A stretch of DNA of 64,000 bases from Janthinobacterium silvisoli (GTDB lineage Bacteria; Pseudomonadota; Gammaproteobacteria; Burkholderiales; Burkholderiaceae_D), in the NCBI RefSeq assembly GCF_014200725.1, contig NZ_JACHCL010000010.1:1-64000 (forward strand), given 5' to 3'. Within the stretch, counting starts at the first letter, position 1. Every line of letters begins with the position of its first letter. The notes under the pieces are model-generated. The model saw only the letters and a program-made list of their open reading frames with translations, did no database searches and was not told where the DNA came from. Below are positions 47,171-55,582 of the stretch, piece after piece. The translations under genes and the position numbers were made by a program.

Positions 47171-48090
47171 CGAATATGGCGGACCGGCCGGACTGGCTCA
47201 ACCGGGTCTATTGCGAAGACGCGCTGGCGGGGCTGGCGCGGATTCCCGATGGCTCGGTGGACTTGATCCTGACCGACCCGCCCTACAACCTGGGCAAGGA
47301 TTACGGCAATGCCTCGGACCAGCAATCGGTAGCGGACTACCTGCGCTGGACCGAACAATGGATCGATGCGGCGCTGCCCAAGCTGAAAGCCAACGGCAGC
47401 CTGTATATTTTTCTGACCTGGCGGTATTCGCCAGAGATTTTCGTCATGCTGAAACAGCGCATGGCGATGATGAACGAGATTATCTGGGACCGCCGCGTGC
47501 CATCCATGGGGGGCAGCGTGCGCAGCTTTTCATCGGTGCACGACACCATCGGCTTCTTCGTCAAGCGCAAGGATTACTACTTCGATCTTGACTCTGTGCG
47601 CATCGCCTACGACGCGGCCACCAAAAAAGCCCGTTCGCGTTCTATCTTCATCGGCGCGAAATGGCTGGAAGTGGGTTATAACCCGAAAGACTTGTGGAGC
47701 GTATCGCGCCTGCACAAGGAGCATCCGGAACGGGCCGACCACCCGACCCAAAAGCCGCTCGAAATCATCGAGCGCATGGTCAAGGCTTCCTGCCCACCCG
47801 GCGGCGTGGTACTCGATTTGTTCATGGGCAGCGGCACCACGGCGCTCGCTGCCAAGCGCTGCGGGCGCGATTTCGTCGGTTTCGAGTTGAACCCCGATTA
47901 CTGCGCCATCATCGAACAGCGTTTGACGGCGCAGGAACTGGATATGAGCGCGCCGCCGGCACCGGTCAAGAAAGCCGCTGCCAAGCGCAAGACCGCTGTG
48001 AAAAAAGCCGCCGCCGTGAAAAAGCCGGCGGCCAGGAAAACACCGTCCAGGAAGGCGCCTGCCGCCGTGCCGGAAGACGTCACCACCTAG
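47167..48090 (+). CDS. Orphan beta-class DNA methyltransferase with basic C-terminal tail
   Basis: 307 residues. Methylates the exocyclic amine of A (N6) or C (N4) in a specific DNA site. Motif order is IV first ([16 protein letters not shown] at 37-40), then a target-recognition region (about 75-180), motif X-like [14 protein letters not shown], and motif [16 protein letters not shown] (FMGSG from 219), which is the beta class that includes M.HinfI, M.RsrI and CcrM. DPPY fits N6-adenine best. Residues 265-300 are a Lys/Ala/Pro tail ([17 protein letters not shown], then [12 protein letters not shown]), like histone H1 or bacterial AlgP-type tails. No restriction gene is near. It is translationally coupled to hisD (ATGA overlap) and followed by hisC, so it is transcribed with histidine genes. 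Recognition site unknown. Confidence 0.93.
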   Translation: MTNMADRPDWLNRVYCEDALAGLARIPDGSVDLILTDPPYNLGKDYGNASDQQSVADYLRWTEQWIDAALPKLKANGSLYIFLTWRYSPEIFVMLKQRMAMMNEIIWDRRVPSMGGSVRSFSSVHDTIGFFVKRKDYYFDLDSVRIAYDAATKKARSRSIFIGAKWLEVGYNPKDLWSVSRLHKEHPERADHPTQKPLEIIERMVKASCPPGGVVLDLFMGSGTTALAAKRCGRDFVGFELNPDYCAIIEQRLTAQELDMSAPPAPVKKAAAKRKTAVKKAAAVKKPAARKTPSRKAPAAVPEDVTT

Positions 48091-48123
48091 ACCCTTAAAA
48101 AATTATCAGGAGTGCTTGCAGCA

Positions 48124-49218
48124 ATGTCTTTCCTCGATCAGTTAATCAGCAATACCGTACGCTCCGACGTACAGGCGATCGGTAGTTATCACGTGCCCGA
48201 TGCCAGCGGCTATATCAAACTCGATGCGATGGAAAATCCGTATCTGCTGCCGCAGCATTTGCGCGACGAACTGGGTGTACGCCTGGCCGGTGCGGTACTG
48301 AACCGTTATCCACCGTCGTACGCCAGCCTGAAGGCGGCCATCTGCGACAAACTGGGCGTACCCGCCGGCTACGATGTCTTGCTCGGTAATGGTTCCGATG
48401 AATTGATCTCTATCCTGGCCATGGCCTGCGCTATACAAGACCAGTCGCGCCGCGCGGTGCTGCTGGCGCCCGTGCCCGGCTTCGTCATGTACGCGCGCTC
48501 GGCGCAGTTTGCCGGCATGGATTTTGTCGGCGTGCCCTTGCGGGCCGACCTGAGCCTCGATATCGACGCCATGCTGGCCGCCATCGCGCAGCACCGCCCG
48601 GCGCTGGTGTTCCTGGCGTATCCGAACAACCCGACCGGCAACCTGTTTACCGTGGCCGATATCGAGCGCATCATCGCCGCCCTGGGCGACACCGGCATTG
48701 CCGTCGTCGATGAAGCTTACGAGCCGTTCGCGCAGCAGAGCTTCATGGGCCGTTTGCCGGAATTCGAAAACCTGGTGGTGATGCGCACCGTGTCGAAACT
48801 GGGCCTGGCCGGTATCCGCCTCGGCTATATGTCGGCCGCACCGGCCTTGCTGGCCCAGTTTGAAAAAGTACGTCCGCCGTATAACGTCAATGTGCTGACG
48901 CAGGCGGCCGCTGAATTTGCGCTGGAACACATCGACGTGCTCAACGCACAGGCAGCCTTGCTCAACAGCGCGCGCGATGAGCTGGCCGAACAATTGGCCG
49001 CACTGCCCGGCGTGACTGTGTTTCCCTCAAAAGCAAATTTTCTTTTGATACGTGTGCCAGATTCCGACGATGCCTATGCAAAATTGCTCACTCACCGGGT
49101 TTTAATTAAAAATGTGAGTAAAATGCATGCAGTGCTGGCCAATTGCCTGCGCATCAGCGTCAGCACGCCGGAAGAAAATGCCGTCTTTTTCAATGCCTTC
49201 AAAGCATCCCTCGTTTAG
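48124..49218 (+). CDS. hisC: Histidinol-phosphate aminotransferase
   Basis: 364 residues. PLP-dependent transamination of imidazole acetol-phosphate. ATG 48124 is 11 bases after AGGAG; a GTG at 48112 overlaps the SD and is unlikely. Class I/II aminotransferase blocks: [55 protein letters not shown], and the PLP lysine in [16 protein letters not shown]. It is typical of the HisC branch used in betaproteobacteria. Confidence 0.95.
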   Translation: MSFLDQLISNTVRSDVQAIGSYHVPDASGYIKLDAMENPYLLPQHLRDELGVRLAGAVLNRYPPSYASLKAAICDKLGVPAGYDVLLGNGSDELISILAMACAIQDQSRRAVLLAPVPGFVMYARSAQFAGMDFVGVPLRADLSLDIDAMLAAIAQHRPALVFLAYPNNPTGNLFTVADIERIIAALGDTGIAVVDEAYEPFAQQSFMGRLPEFENLVVMRTVSKLGLAGIRLGYMSAAPALLAQFEKVRPPYNVNVLTQAAAEFALEHIDVLNAQAALLNSARDELAEQLAALPGVTVFPSKANFLLIRVPDSDDAYAKLLTHRVLIKNVSKMHAVLANCLRISVSTPEENAVFFNAFKASLV

Positions 49219-49238
49219 CCTACCGCCAGAGTCCCGCC

Positions 49239-49829
49239 ATGAACCGCACCGCAGAAATCACGCGTAATACCAACGAGACGCAAGTACGCGTCGCCCTCAA
49301 CCTCGATGGCACCGGCCAGCAAAAGCTGAACACCGGCGTGCCCTTCCTCGACCATATGCTGGACCAGATCGCCCGCCACGGCTTGATCGACCTGGACATT
49401 GAAGCGACGGGCGACGTGCATATCGATAACCACCATACGGTGGAAGACGTGGGTATCACGCTGGGCATGGCGGTGGCCAAGGCCATCGGCGACAAGAAGG
49501 GCATCCGCCGCTATGGCCATGCGTATGTGCCGCTGGACGAAGCGCTGTCGCGCGTGGTGCTCGATTTCTCGGGCCGTCCAGGCATCGAATACCACATCCC
49601 TTTTACACGCGCGATGATCGCCGGCTTTGATGTCGACCTGACCCTGGAGTTTTTCCGTGGCTTCGTCAACCATGCGGGCGTGACCTTGCATATCGACAAC
49701 TTGCGCGGCACCAATGCCCATCACCAGTGCGAAACCGTGTTCAAGGCCTTTGGCCGCGCGCTGCGCATGGCTGCCGAGCTCGACGAGCGCGCAGCCGGCA
49801 TCATCCCGTCGACCAAGGGCAGCCTGTAA
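49239..49829 (+). CDS. hisB: Imidazoleglycerol-phosphate dehydratase
   Basis: 196 residues, monofunctional. Mn-dependent dehydration of IGP. Metal-binding histidine motifs [11 protein letters not shown] and [17 protein letters not shown], and [13 protein letters not shown]. It lacks the N-terminal histidinol-phosphatase domain of the enterobacterial bifunctional HisB, and no separate phosphatase gene occurs in this window. Start ATG 49239; upstream in-frame sequence belongs to hisC in another frame. Confidence 0.96.
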   Translation: MNRTAEITRNTNETQVRVALNLDGTGQQKLNTGVPFLDHMLDQIARHGLIDLDIEATGDVHIDNHHTVEDVGITLGMAVAKAIGDKKGIRRYGHAYVPLDEALSRVVLDFSGRPGIEYHIPFTRAMIAGFDVDLTLEFFRGFVNHAGVTLHIDNLRGTNAHHQCETVFKAFGRALRMAAELDERAAGIIPSTKGSL

Positions 49830-49872
49830 GCTGGCCTTGATTCCTGGTGCATAGATTTCTAGATTAAAACAG

Positions 49873-50511
49873 ATGAATAAAATTGTGGTGGTGGATTACG
49901 GCATGGGCAATCTGCGCTCGGTAGCGCAAGCTTTGCGGGCTGTGGCGCCGGAAGCCGATGTCTGCATTTCCGGACAGGTGGCTGACATCGACAGCGCCGA
50001 CCGCATCGTCTTGCCGGGCCAGGGCGCGATGCCCGACTGCATACGCAGCCTGCGTGAATCGGGCGTGCTGGACGCCTTGTTGCGCGCAGCCGACAGCAAG
50101 CCCGTGCTGGGCGTGTGCATCGGCGAGCAAATGTTGTTCGACAGCAGCGAAGAGGGCGATGCGGCCGGTTTGGGCTTGCTGCCAGGCAAAGTCGTGCGTT
50201 TCCAGCTCGATGGCCAGGTGCAGGAAGACGGCTCGCGCTTCAAGGTGCCGCAGATGGGCTGGAACCAAGTGCGCCAAACGGCGTCACATGCCATGTGGGA
50301 TGGCATCGCCGATGATGCTTATTTCTACTTTGTACACAGCTACTTTGCTCAGCCTCAAGTAGCGGCCCACACGGTCGGCCAGACTGTCTACGGCAAGCCG
50401 TTCGCTTGCGCCGTTGCCCGTGATAATATTTTTGCGACCCAGTTCCATCCTGAAAAAAGCGCTGCCGCGGGTCTGCAGCTGTACAAGAATTTCGTTCATT
50501 GGCAACCTTGA
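49873..50511 (+). CDS. hisH: Imidazole glycerol phosphate synthase, glutaminase subunit
   Basis: 212 residues. Hydrolyses glutamine and channels ammonia to HisF. Class I amidotransferase triad: Cys in [11 protein letters not shown], His and Glu in [21 protein letters not shown] and PGQGAMPDC are family blocks. The 43-bp gap before it has no promoter I can support. Confidence 0.96.
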   Translation: MNKIVVVDYGMGNLRSVAQALRAVAPEADVCISGQVADIDSADRIVLPGQGAMPDCIRSLRESGVLDALLRAADSKPVLGVCIGEQMLFDSSEEGDAAGLGLLPGKVVRFQLDGQVQEDGSRFKVPQMGWNQVRQTASHAMWDGIADDAYFYFVHSYFAQPQVAAHTVGQTVYGKPFACAVARDNIFATQFHPEKSAAAGLQLYKNFVHWQP

Positions 50512-50569
50512 TTTCAGTTTTACCGTCCTTGCTATTTCCACTTACCTTTATAACCCTGACCACACGACC

Positions 50570-51343
50570 ATGCTGCTCATTCCCGCCATCGACCTGAAAG
50601 ACGGTCACTGCGTACGCCTGAAACAAGGCGATATGGAACTTGCCACCGTATTTTCCGAAGACCCCGCTGAAATGGCACGCCACTGGCTGCAGCAAGGCGC
50701 GCGGCGGCTGCATCTGGTCGACTTGAACGGCGCATTTGCCGGCAAGCCGAAAAACGAAGGCGCCGTGAAAGCCATCCTGAAAGCGGTGCAGGAATTCGCG
50801 CTGGAAAACGATATCGAAGAAATTCCCGTGCAACTGGGCGGCGGCATCCGCGATCTCGACACCATCGAGCGCTACCTGGACGCAGGCATCAGCTACGTCA
50901 TTATCGGCACGGCGGCCGTGAAAAGCCCCGGCTTCCTGCACGATGCCTGCAGCGCCTTCCCCGGCCACATCATCGTCGGCCTGGACGCCAAGGATGGCAA
51001 GGTCGCCACCGATGGCTGGAGCAAGATGTCGGGCCACGAAGTGATCGACCTGGCCAAGAAATTCGAAGCGTACGGCGTGGAATCGATTATCTATACGGAC
51101 ATCGGCCGTGACGGCATGATGGGCGGCATCAATATCGAGGCCACTGTCAAGCTGGCGCAAGCGGTCAAGATTCCCGTGATCGCTTCGGGCGGCTTGCACA
51201 ATATTGGCGATGTGGAAGCCTTGTGCGCGGTGCAAGCCGAAGGTATCGAAGGCGTGATTTGCGGCCGTTCGATTTATGAAGGCACGATCGACCTGGCGCA
51301 GGCGCAAGAACGCGCCGACGAGTTGAGCGACGAGGCTGTTTAA
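50570..51343 (+). CDS. hisA: ProFAR isomerase
   Basis: 257 residues from ATG 50570. Amadori rearrangement of ProFAR to PRFAR on a TIM barrel. N-terminal [20 protein letters not shown] carries catalytic Asp; [14 protein letters not shown] carries the second Asp. [17 protein letters not shown] binds phosphate. Upstream in-frame codons from 50414 read through hisH and are not conserved. Confidence 0.96.
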   Translation: MLLIPAIDLKDGHCVRLKQGDMELATVFSEDPAEMARHWLQQGARRLHLVDLNGAFAGKPKNEGAVKAILKAVQEFALENDIEEIPVQLGGGIRDLDTIERYLDAGISYVIIGTAAVKSPGFLHDACSAFPGHIIVGLDAKDGKVATDGWSKMSGHEVIDLAKKFEAYGVESIIYTDIGRDGMMGGINIEATVKLAQAVKIPVIASGGLHNIGDVEALCAVQAEGIEGVICGRSIYEGTIDLAQAQERADELSDEAV

Positions 51344-51401
51344 GCCAGCCAGGCCGGGGAGGTGCATACCTTCCCTTGCCTGGTGACAATTGGATATCAT
51401 C

Positions 51402-52163
51402 ATGCTTGCAAAACGAATTATTCCCTGCCTGGACGTGACGAATGGCCGCGTCGTCAAAGGTGTCAATTTCACGGAGTTGCGCGACGCGGGCGATCCGGTA
51501 GAAATTGCCCGCCGTTATGACGAGCAGGGCGCCGATGAAATCACTTTCCTCGACATTACCGCGTCAAGTGATAACCGCGGCCTGATCTTCGACATCATCG
51601 AAGCGGTCGCCTCGCAAGTCTTCATTCCGCTGACGGTGGGCGGTGGCGTGCGCGTGGTGGAAGACGTGCGCCGCCTGCTCAACGCGGGCGCCGACAAGGT
51701 CAGCATCAATACCTCGGCCGTAACGAACCCGCAACTGGTGTATGAAGCCTCGCAAAAGCACGGCTCGCAATGCATCGTCGTCGCCATCGACGCCAAGCAG
51801 GTGTCGCCCGGCAAGTGGGAAGTGTTTACCCATGGCGGGCGCAATGCCACAGGCCTTGATGCGTTCGAGTGGGCGCGTAAAATGGAAAGCCTGGGTGCCG
51901 GAGAAATCTTGCTCACCAGCATGGATCGCGACGGCACCAAGGTGGGCTTCGACCTGGGCCTGACGCGCGGCGTGTCCGATGCGGTCAGCATTCCCGTGAT
52001 CGCCTCGGGCGGCGTGGGCGGCTTGCAGGACTTGGCAGACGGCATCAAGATAGGCAAGGCCGACGCCGTATTGGCGGCCAGTATTTTCCACTATGGTCAG
52101 CACACGGTGCAGGAAGCCAAGCGCTTCATGGCGCAGCAGGGCATCCCCATGCGTTTGAGCTGA
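51402..52163 (+). CDS. hisF: Imidazole glycerol phosphate synthase, cyclase subunit
   Basis: 253 residues. Uses HisH-derived ammonia to make IGP and [25 protein letters not shown] begins at ATG 51402 and is the canonical start; an in-frame TTG at 51390 is less likely. [15 protein letters not shown] carries the catalytic Asp, and [17 protein letters not shown] the phosphate site. hisI follows 6 bp later. Confidence 0.97.
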   Translation: MLAKRIIPCLDVTNGRVVKGVNFTELRDAGDPVEIARRYDEQGADEITFLDITASSDNRGLIFDIIEAVASQVFIPLTVGGGVRVVEDVRRLLNAGADKVSINTSAVTNPQLVYEASQKHGSQCIVVAIDAKQVSPGKWEVFTHGGRNATGLDAFEWARKMESLGAGEILLTSMDRDGTKVGFDLGLTRGVSDAVSIPVIASGGVGGLQDLADGIKIGKADAVLAASIFHYGQHTVQEAKRFMAQQGIPMRLS

Positions 52164-52169
52164 TAGGAT

Positions 52170-52613
52170 ATGAATAACATGCAAAACGGAACTATTGTGT
52201 CTAGCAATGCAAAGTGGCTGAAAAAGGTCAAGTGGGACGAGCACGGCCTGGTGCCGGTGATCGCGCAGGAAGCGGGCAGCAATGACGTGCTGATGTTTGC
52301 CTGGATGAACCGCGACGCGCTGGCGCGCACGGTAGAACTCGGTGAAGCCGTGTACTGGAGCCGTTCGCGCAAGAAACTGTGGCACAAGGGGGAAGAATCG
52401 GGCCATACGCAGAAAGTGCTGGAAATCCGCCTCGATTGCGATGAAGACGTGGTCTTGCTGAAGATCGAGCAGGCGGGCGGCATTGCCTGCCATACGGGCC
52501 GCCATTCGTGTTTCTTCCAGAAATTCGAAGGCGATGAAAAAACGGGCGAGTGGCAAGTCACCGATCCCGTGCTGAAAGACCCGGAAACGATCTACGCGGA
52601 TGCAAAAAAATGA
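52170..52613 (+). CDS. hisI: Phosphoribosyl-AMP cyclohydrolase
   Basis: 147 residues. Opens the adenine ring of PR-AMP using Zn/Mg. [40 protein letters not shown] and the metal-binding cysteines in LDCDED and [14 protein letters not shown]. Separate from hisE, unlike enterobacteria, but overlapping it by 4 bp (ATGA). Confidence 0.96.
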   Translation: MNNMQNGTIVSSNAKWLKKVKWDEHGLVPVIAQEAGSNDVLMFAWMNRDALARTVELGEAVYWSRSRKKLWHKGEESGHTQKVLEIRLDCDEDVVLLKIEQAGGIACHTGRHSCFFQKFEGDEKTGEWQVTDPVLKDPETIYADAKK

Positions 52614-52963
52614 GTGAAACCTTGAAACGCCTGGCCGCCGTGATCGAATCGCGCAAGCTGGCCAATGGCGGCGACCCCGCCACCTCGTATGTGGCGCGGC
52701 TGTTTGCCAAGGGCGACGATGCAATCCTGAAAAAAATTGGCGAGGAAGCGACGGAAACAGTGATGGCCGCCAAGGATGCGCGGCGCGACAATGATCCGTC
52801 GAAAGTGTTGTACGAGTGCGCCGACCTGTGGTTTCATAGCCTGGTGATGCTGGCCCAGTTCGACTTGACGCCGCAGCAGGTGCTCGATGAACTGGCGCGC
52901 CGCGAAGGCTTGTCCGGTCTCGATGAAAAAGCAGCGCGCAAGGATGCGCTGGATCAACCCTGA
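52610..52963 (+). CDS. hisE: Phosphoribosyl-ATP pyrophosphatase
   Basis: 117 residues from ATG 52610, which overlaps the hisI stop. Hydrolyses PR-ATP to PR-AMP. MazG-like helical fold with [20 protein letters not shown] and [12 protein letters not shown], the metal-binding glutamates, then [14 protein letters not shown]. Confidence 0.95.
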   Translation: MSETLKRLAAVIESRKLANGGDPATSYVARLFAKGDDAILKKIGEEATETVMAAKDARRDNDPSKVLYECADLWFHSLVMLAQFDLTPQQVLDELARREGLSGLDEKAARKDALDQP

Positions 52964-52980
52964 TACATTCTGGAGTGTGC

Positions 52981-53352
52981 GTGGATAACTGTATTTTCTG
53001 CAAAATTGCTGCCAAAAAAATTCCTGCTACCGTCGTGTATGAAGACGATGACTTGCTGGCCTTCAAGGATATCAATCCAGCCGCGCCCGTGCACTTGCTG
53101 CTGATTCCGAAACGCCATGTATCGACCTTGTCCGAGTGCGACGACAGCCATACGGAAGTGCTGGGCAAGCTGCTGCGCCTGGCGCCGAAACTGGCCGCCG
53201 AGTTCGGCTGCGCCGTCAGCTACGACGCCGATGGCACCCCATCGGGCGGTTTCAAGACCATGATCAACAGCGGTCCCGATGGCGGACAAGAGGTGTATCA
53301 CCTGCATATGCATGTGTATGGCGGCCCGCGTCCCTGGCGCGGCCAGCACTGA
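52981..53352 (+). CDS. hinT: HIT-family nucleotide hydrolase (HinT-like)
   Basis: 123 residues from GTG 52981, 5 bases after GGAG; a GTG two codons earlier overlaps the SD. HIT fold: NCIFCKIAAKKIPATVVYED at the N-terminus, PVHLLLIPKRHVSTL, and the catalytic HLHMHV triad near the C-terminus. HinT enzymes hydrolyse aminoacyl- or lysyl-adenylates and purine phosphoramidates. It also gives resistance to processed microcin C in E. coli, a point of interest given the MccF-like protein at 11934. The hisE-hinT-tat order is common in Burkholderiales. Confidence 0.93.
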   Translation: MDNCIFCKIAAKKIPATVVYEDDDLLAFKDINPAAPVHLLLIPKRHVSTLSECDDSHTEVLGKLLRLAPKLAAEFGCAVSYDADGTPSGGFKTMINSGPDGGQEVYHLHMHVYGGPRPWRGQH

Positions 53353-53432
53353 TTTCGCTGCGCGCCGGGTTCGCGTGTATACTGTCTGCATAGTTTGATG
53401 CGATCCGGGCGCCGTCCGGCAAGGAGAATATG

Positions 53433-53669
53433 ATGGGTTCATTGAGTATTTGGCACTGGCTGATCGTTCTGGTCATTGTGATGCTGGTCTTTGGCACCAA
53501 GAAACTGGGCAATATCGGTGGTGATATTGGCAAGGCCGTCAAAGGCTTCAAGGATGGCGTCAAGGGCGAGGATGAAACCCCGCCAGCGAACACCCCCCCT
53601 GCCACGCCATCGCAAGTGGCCGACAAAACCACGATCGACGTGGATACGAAAGAGAAAAGCAAGTTCTGA
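53433..53669 (+). CDS. tatA: Twin-arginine translocase subunit TatA
   Basis: 78 residues; ATG 53433 is 6 bases after AAGGAG (ATG 53430 is 3 bases). One transmembrane helix (about 5-20), then the hinge and amphipathic helix [20 protein letters not shown], and a Pro/Thr-rich polar tail. It forms the protein-conducting element of the Tat system for folded proteins. A TATACT hexamer at 53378 may be part of an internal promoter. Confidence 0.95.
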   Translation: MGSLSIWHWLIVLVIVMLVFGTKKLGNIGGDIGKAVKGFKDGVKGEDETPPANTPPATPSQVADKTTIDVDTKEKSKF

Positions 53670-53717
53670 TAGCCGGGCGGGGCCAGTTTCCTGCCCAGCC
53701 ACAGCACTTGTACGCTT

Positions 53718-54260
53718 ATGATCGATCTCGGTCTTTCTAAAATCGCCATCATCGGCGTGGTTGCCCTGATAGTCATCGGCCCTGAAAAGTTGCCGAAAGT
53801 GGCCCGTATGGCCGGCACCTTGTATGGCCGCGCACAGCGCTATCTGAATCAGGTGAAATCCGAAGTCACCCGTGAAATCGAATTGGAAGAGCTGAAAAAT
53901 CTGCAGAAGGAAGTGCAGGACGCGGCCCATTCCGTCAAGCAAAGTGTGGAGCAATCCATGCATGGCCTTGAAAATTCCATTTCTGGCAATATTTCTTCGA
54001 TGGAAGAGAGCTGGCGCGGCAATAACGACCATTATGGCGAGCCGGGTGGCGATGCGCATGAAGCGATGTTGCGCGCCACCAAGGATGAGCTGGCCCGCAA
54101 GGCGCGCGAATTCCGCCGTAAAAAACTGGTGCGCAATTCGGCCGTGCCTGGCTGGTACAAACACCGCCATGGCGGCAAGATGCATGTGCAATCAGGCGCG
54201 GCGCGCGTGGCCCGCTTCCGTCCCCGTAGTACCACTTCCTCGTCGTCCTTTTACTCATGA
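53718..54260 (+). CDS. tatB: Twin-arginine translocase subunit TatB
   Basis: 180 residues. Receptor-complex component with TatC. MIDLGLSKIAIIGVVALIVI starts with the membrane helix, followed by GPEKLPKVARMAGTLYGRAQ (typical TatB hinge and amphipathic helix) and a coiled-coil (about 45-85). The last 80 residues are basic and variable. ATGA overlap with tatC. Confidence 0.94.
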   Translation: MIDLGLSKIAIIGVVALIVIGPEKLPKVARMAGTLYGRAQRYLNQVKSEVTREIELEELKNLQKEVQDAAHSVKQSVEQSMHGLENSISGNISSMEESWRGNNDHYGEPGGDAHEAMLRATKDELARKAREFRRKKLVRNSAVPGWYKHRHGGKMHVQSGAARVARFRPRSTTSSSSFYS

Positions 54261-55012
54261 GTAACAAAGCCCCGTTGGAAGAAACGTTTATTTCGCATCT
54301 GGTCGAGCTGCGCAACCGCCTGGTGAAGGCCTCGATCGGCTTTGCCGTCGTCTGCGCCGTGCTGTTTTACTGGCCAGGCGCCGCGCACATCTATGACTTC
54401 ATCGCCGAGCCCATGTTGGCCGCGCTGCCGGCCGGCTCGAAACTGATCGCCACCGGCGTGGTGTCACCCTTTCTGATTCCCATGAAGGTGACTTTGCTGC
54501 TGGGCTTTATTGTTTCCTTGCCTTGGGTCTTGTACCAGCTGTGGGCGTTTATCGCCCCTGGCTTGTACACGCATGAAAAACGCCTGATTGCGCCGCTGGT
54601 AATTTCCTCGTCGCTGCTGTTCATCGCCGGCGTGGCTTTCTGTTATTTCTTTGTGTTTGGCCGCGTGTTTCACTTCATTAGCAATTTCGCGCCTGCTTCG
54701 ATTGCCGTCACGCCTGATATCGAAAATTATCTCGATTTCGTCATGTCGATGTGTTTGGCGTTTGGCGCCACCTTTGAAGTACCGGTGGTTGTGGTGATTT
54801 TGGTGCGCATGGGCCTGGTCAGCATTGCCAAGCTCAAGCAAATGCGCCCTTATGTGATCGTCGGCGCCTTCGTGATCGCCGCCATCGTGACGCCACCAGA
54901 CGTGGTCAGCCAGTTTTCGCTGGCCATCCCCATGTGGCTGCTGTTTGAGCTGGGCTTGCTGGTGGCGCCTATCTTTGTGAAAGCCACACAAGCGCCGGAA
55001 GAAGCTTCCTGA
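54257..55012 (+). CDS. tatC: Twin-arginine translocase subunit TatC
   Basis: 251 residues with six transmembrane helices. Recognises the RR signal. Conserved ETFISHLVELRNRLVKASIG at the N-terminus, FLIPMKVTLLLGFIVSLPW and GLYTHEKRLIAPLV, FGATFEVPVVVVILVRMGLV. A bidirectional terminator follows. At least one Tat substrate is encoded in this window, the S66 peptidase at 11934. Confidence 0.96.
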   Translation: MSNKAPLEETFISHLVELRNRLVKASIGFAVVCAVLFYWPGAAHIYDFIAEPMLAALPAGSKLIATGVVSPFLIPMKVTLLLGFIVSLPWVLYQLWAFIAPGLYTHEKRLIAPLVISSSLLFIAGVAFCYFFVFGRVFHFISNFAPASIAVTPDIENYLDFVMSMCLAFGATFEVPVVVVILVRMGLVSIAKLKQMRPYVIVGAFVIAAIVTPPDVVSQFSLAIPMWLLFELGLLVAPIFVKATQAPEEAS

Positions 55013-55031
55013 GTTTCTAGCTGCTGACGTG

Positions 55032-55069
55032 AAAAAGCCGCTGCATTCGTGAGGAGCAGCGGCTTTTTT
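55032..55069. terminator. Bidirectional terminator between tatC and the DUF1640-like gene
   Basis: AAAAAGCCGCTGC (55032-55044) and GCAGCGGCTTTTT (from 55056) pair over 13 bases, with A and T runs on both sides, so it can serve both convergent genes. Confidence 0.85.
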
Positions 55070-55100
55070 CATGGATAGCCCAGAACGCTATTGCAGCACG

Positions 55101-55415
55101 CTATTGCAACGTCAATTTGCTCAAGATACCCAGGTTCAAGAGGATCAGGGTGCTCATCATCCAGTAGACATGTTTCATGTCTGCCCCTTGCCGCAAGTCC
55201 ATGCGTTCGAGCTGGCCATGGATTTGCTGTTCACCGAACTTGATTGCCGACAGCAGGTTTTGTTCCAGTGCAGACAGTTCACCGCGTGCCACGGCTGACG
55301 ACGCCAGCGCATTGCCCAAGGCGGCCGCATGGGCTTTCGCCTGCGGTGCGGGGATACCGGCAGAGGATAATTTTTTGGCGTAATCGAGCGTATCGAATTG
55401 GATGGTCATGTTCAT
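55101..55415 (-). CDS. Small coiled-coil protein with C-terminal membrane anchor (DUF1640-like)
   Basis: 104 residues. FDTLDYAKKLSSAGIPAPQA at 7-26 resembles the start of DUF1640 proteins (FDT..FV..L..AG....QA.A), the bacterial relatives of mitochondrial CCDC90/MCUR1. A predicted helical region (about 30-75) follows, and the C-terminus WMMSTLILLNLGILSKL is a single membrane anchor. This head-neck-stalk-anchor layout fits the family; function in bacteria is unknown. It converges on tatC and stands alone. Confidence 0.7.
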   Translation of the reverse strand: MNMTIQFDTLDYAKKLSSAGIPAPQAKAHAAALGNALASSAVARGELSALEQNLLSAIKFGEQQIHGQLERMDLRQGADMKHVYWMMSTLILLNLGILSKLTLQ

Positions 55416-55538
55416 GATGCTCCCTGCCTTTCAGCCTAGCAGAAAAAGTGGCAAATGCCAGTGCCGCATAGTTGGTGATGGCATCAAGGAGCGTAGTCCT
55501 TTGTACCAGCATTGGGTTTACGAACGCACAAGCCCATG

Positions 55539-55562
55539 AAAAAGGGCGCCGCAGCGCCCTTT
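55539..55562 (-). terminator. Rho-independent terminator after the DUF885 gene
   Basis: On the - strand AAAGGGCGC, loop TGCG, GCGCCCTTT and further T residues, about 20 bases past the stop. Confidence 0.8.
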
Positions 55563-55582
55563 CCAACGATTCTCTGTCTTGT

